NCBI RefSeq assembly: GCF_020921035.1
Contig: NC_063155.1
Coordinates: 26,157,294-26,221,293, forward strand
Reading direction: 5' to 3'
From: Rhodamnia argentea
Lineage: Eukaryota > Streptophyta > Magnoliopsida > Myrtales > Myrtaceae
Length of the DNA: 64,000 bases
A program made the position numbers and the translations under genes. Each line of letters starts with the position of its first letter. The stretch's first letter is position 1. The notes beneath the pieces are model-generated. The model was not told the origin of the DNA and did no database searches. It worked only from the letters and a program-made list of their open reading frames with translations. Shown piece after piece: positions 63,581 through 64,000 of the stretch.

Positions 63581-64000
63581 ATTCGGCATGGTGCTCACTG
63601 AACCTCTGTAATATCGAACAAGTCGAGTCTTAGCAGATATATATATGAATGAGTATGACCAGGATACCAAGAGTGGATCATAGGATTTAATAAAGCCTAT
63701 GCAATTCACCGATATAACCACCCCTTGAAATAAAGCTCATTCTCATTTCTTCGAAACATCACACTTAAATCCTTCTCTAACATGTAATGATACTCGGAAG
63801 GAGGAAAATACGTTGCAAAGTTAATTCGCATGTACGGACAATATGCAATCGAGATGGCGTAATAGAATGAGTTTGGAGAATAACCAAGAAACAAAGGTAA
63901 TCAAATCAAGAACAGGTTGAGACACCTAATCAAACTCAAACCCAAGTATTTTTCTCGTGCCATCCCAAAGAATCTCTTGACGCGATACGCCCGTTGGCTC
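63581..64000. other. Right edge of the window, no gene seen
   Basis: No supported gene. The open frame at 63706-63894 (-) has no recognisable domain. Confidence 0.4.

Overview
The window is nuclear DNA of a core eudicot plant. Genes have many short exons and long AT-rich introns with GT-AG borders, and every product I can name is a plant family. The non-coding part carries foldback elements whose AT-rich arms flank GC-rich cores built on variants of 'ggcgagggtc'. From memory that is typical of Myrtaceae such as Eucalyptus, so I infer a rosid and probably a Myrtaceae; this is not proven. I see no bacterial operon, CRISPR array or complete autonomous transposon.

Eight protein genes could be assembled exon by exon with phases that join. 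In order they are: a CSC1/OSCA-type channel of the RXW8 subgroup (+, 2097-11558); a single-exon multi-pass membrane protein of unknown function (-, 14438-15526); a DUF1336/EDR2-C protein with an N-myristoylation signal (+, 26927-30371); a group I WRKY factor of the WRKY3/WRKY4 type (-, 31554-36026); isopentenyl phosphate kinase (+, 37985-43646); the DUF155 mitochondrial protein RRG (-, 44399-48940); plastid MinE (+, 50293-52814); and a DUF538 protein (-, 54266-56888). They do not form one pathway. Three convergent and two divergent neighbour pairs are visible, and several pairs match neighbours on Arabidopsis chromosome 1 as I remember it (RRG-MinE, WRKY4-DUF1336, IPK and the membrane protein), so this looks like an old conserved block.

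Between 15.6 and 25 kb the DNA is gene-poor and holds Mutator-like foldback elements with 9-bp target duplications, a Tourist-like MITE and a possible retroposon tail. Introns and spacers hold a miniature LTR element (TRIM) inside RRG, a second Tourist-like MITE between RRG and MinE, and a tRNA-like SINE candidate in the first gene.

The last 7 kb (57-64 kb) is a graveyard: two separate pieces of plastid ycf2 in opposite orientations, a piece of the plastid psbT-psbN region fused to one of them, a broken fasciclin-like arabinogalactan gene, a possible LTR fragment and another GC-cored repeat. I found no convincing new biological system. The best leads are the scrambled plastid insertions, the GC-AG intron in the DUF1336 gene, the foldback family, and the possible non-AUG extension of IPK.
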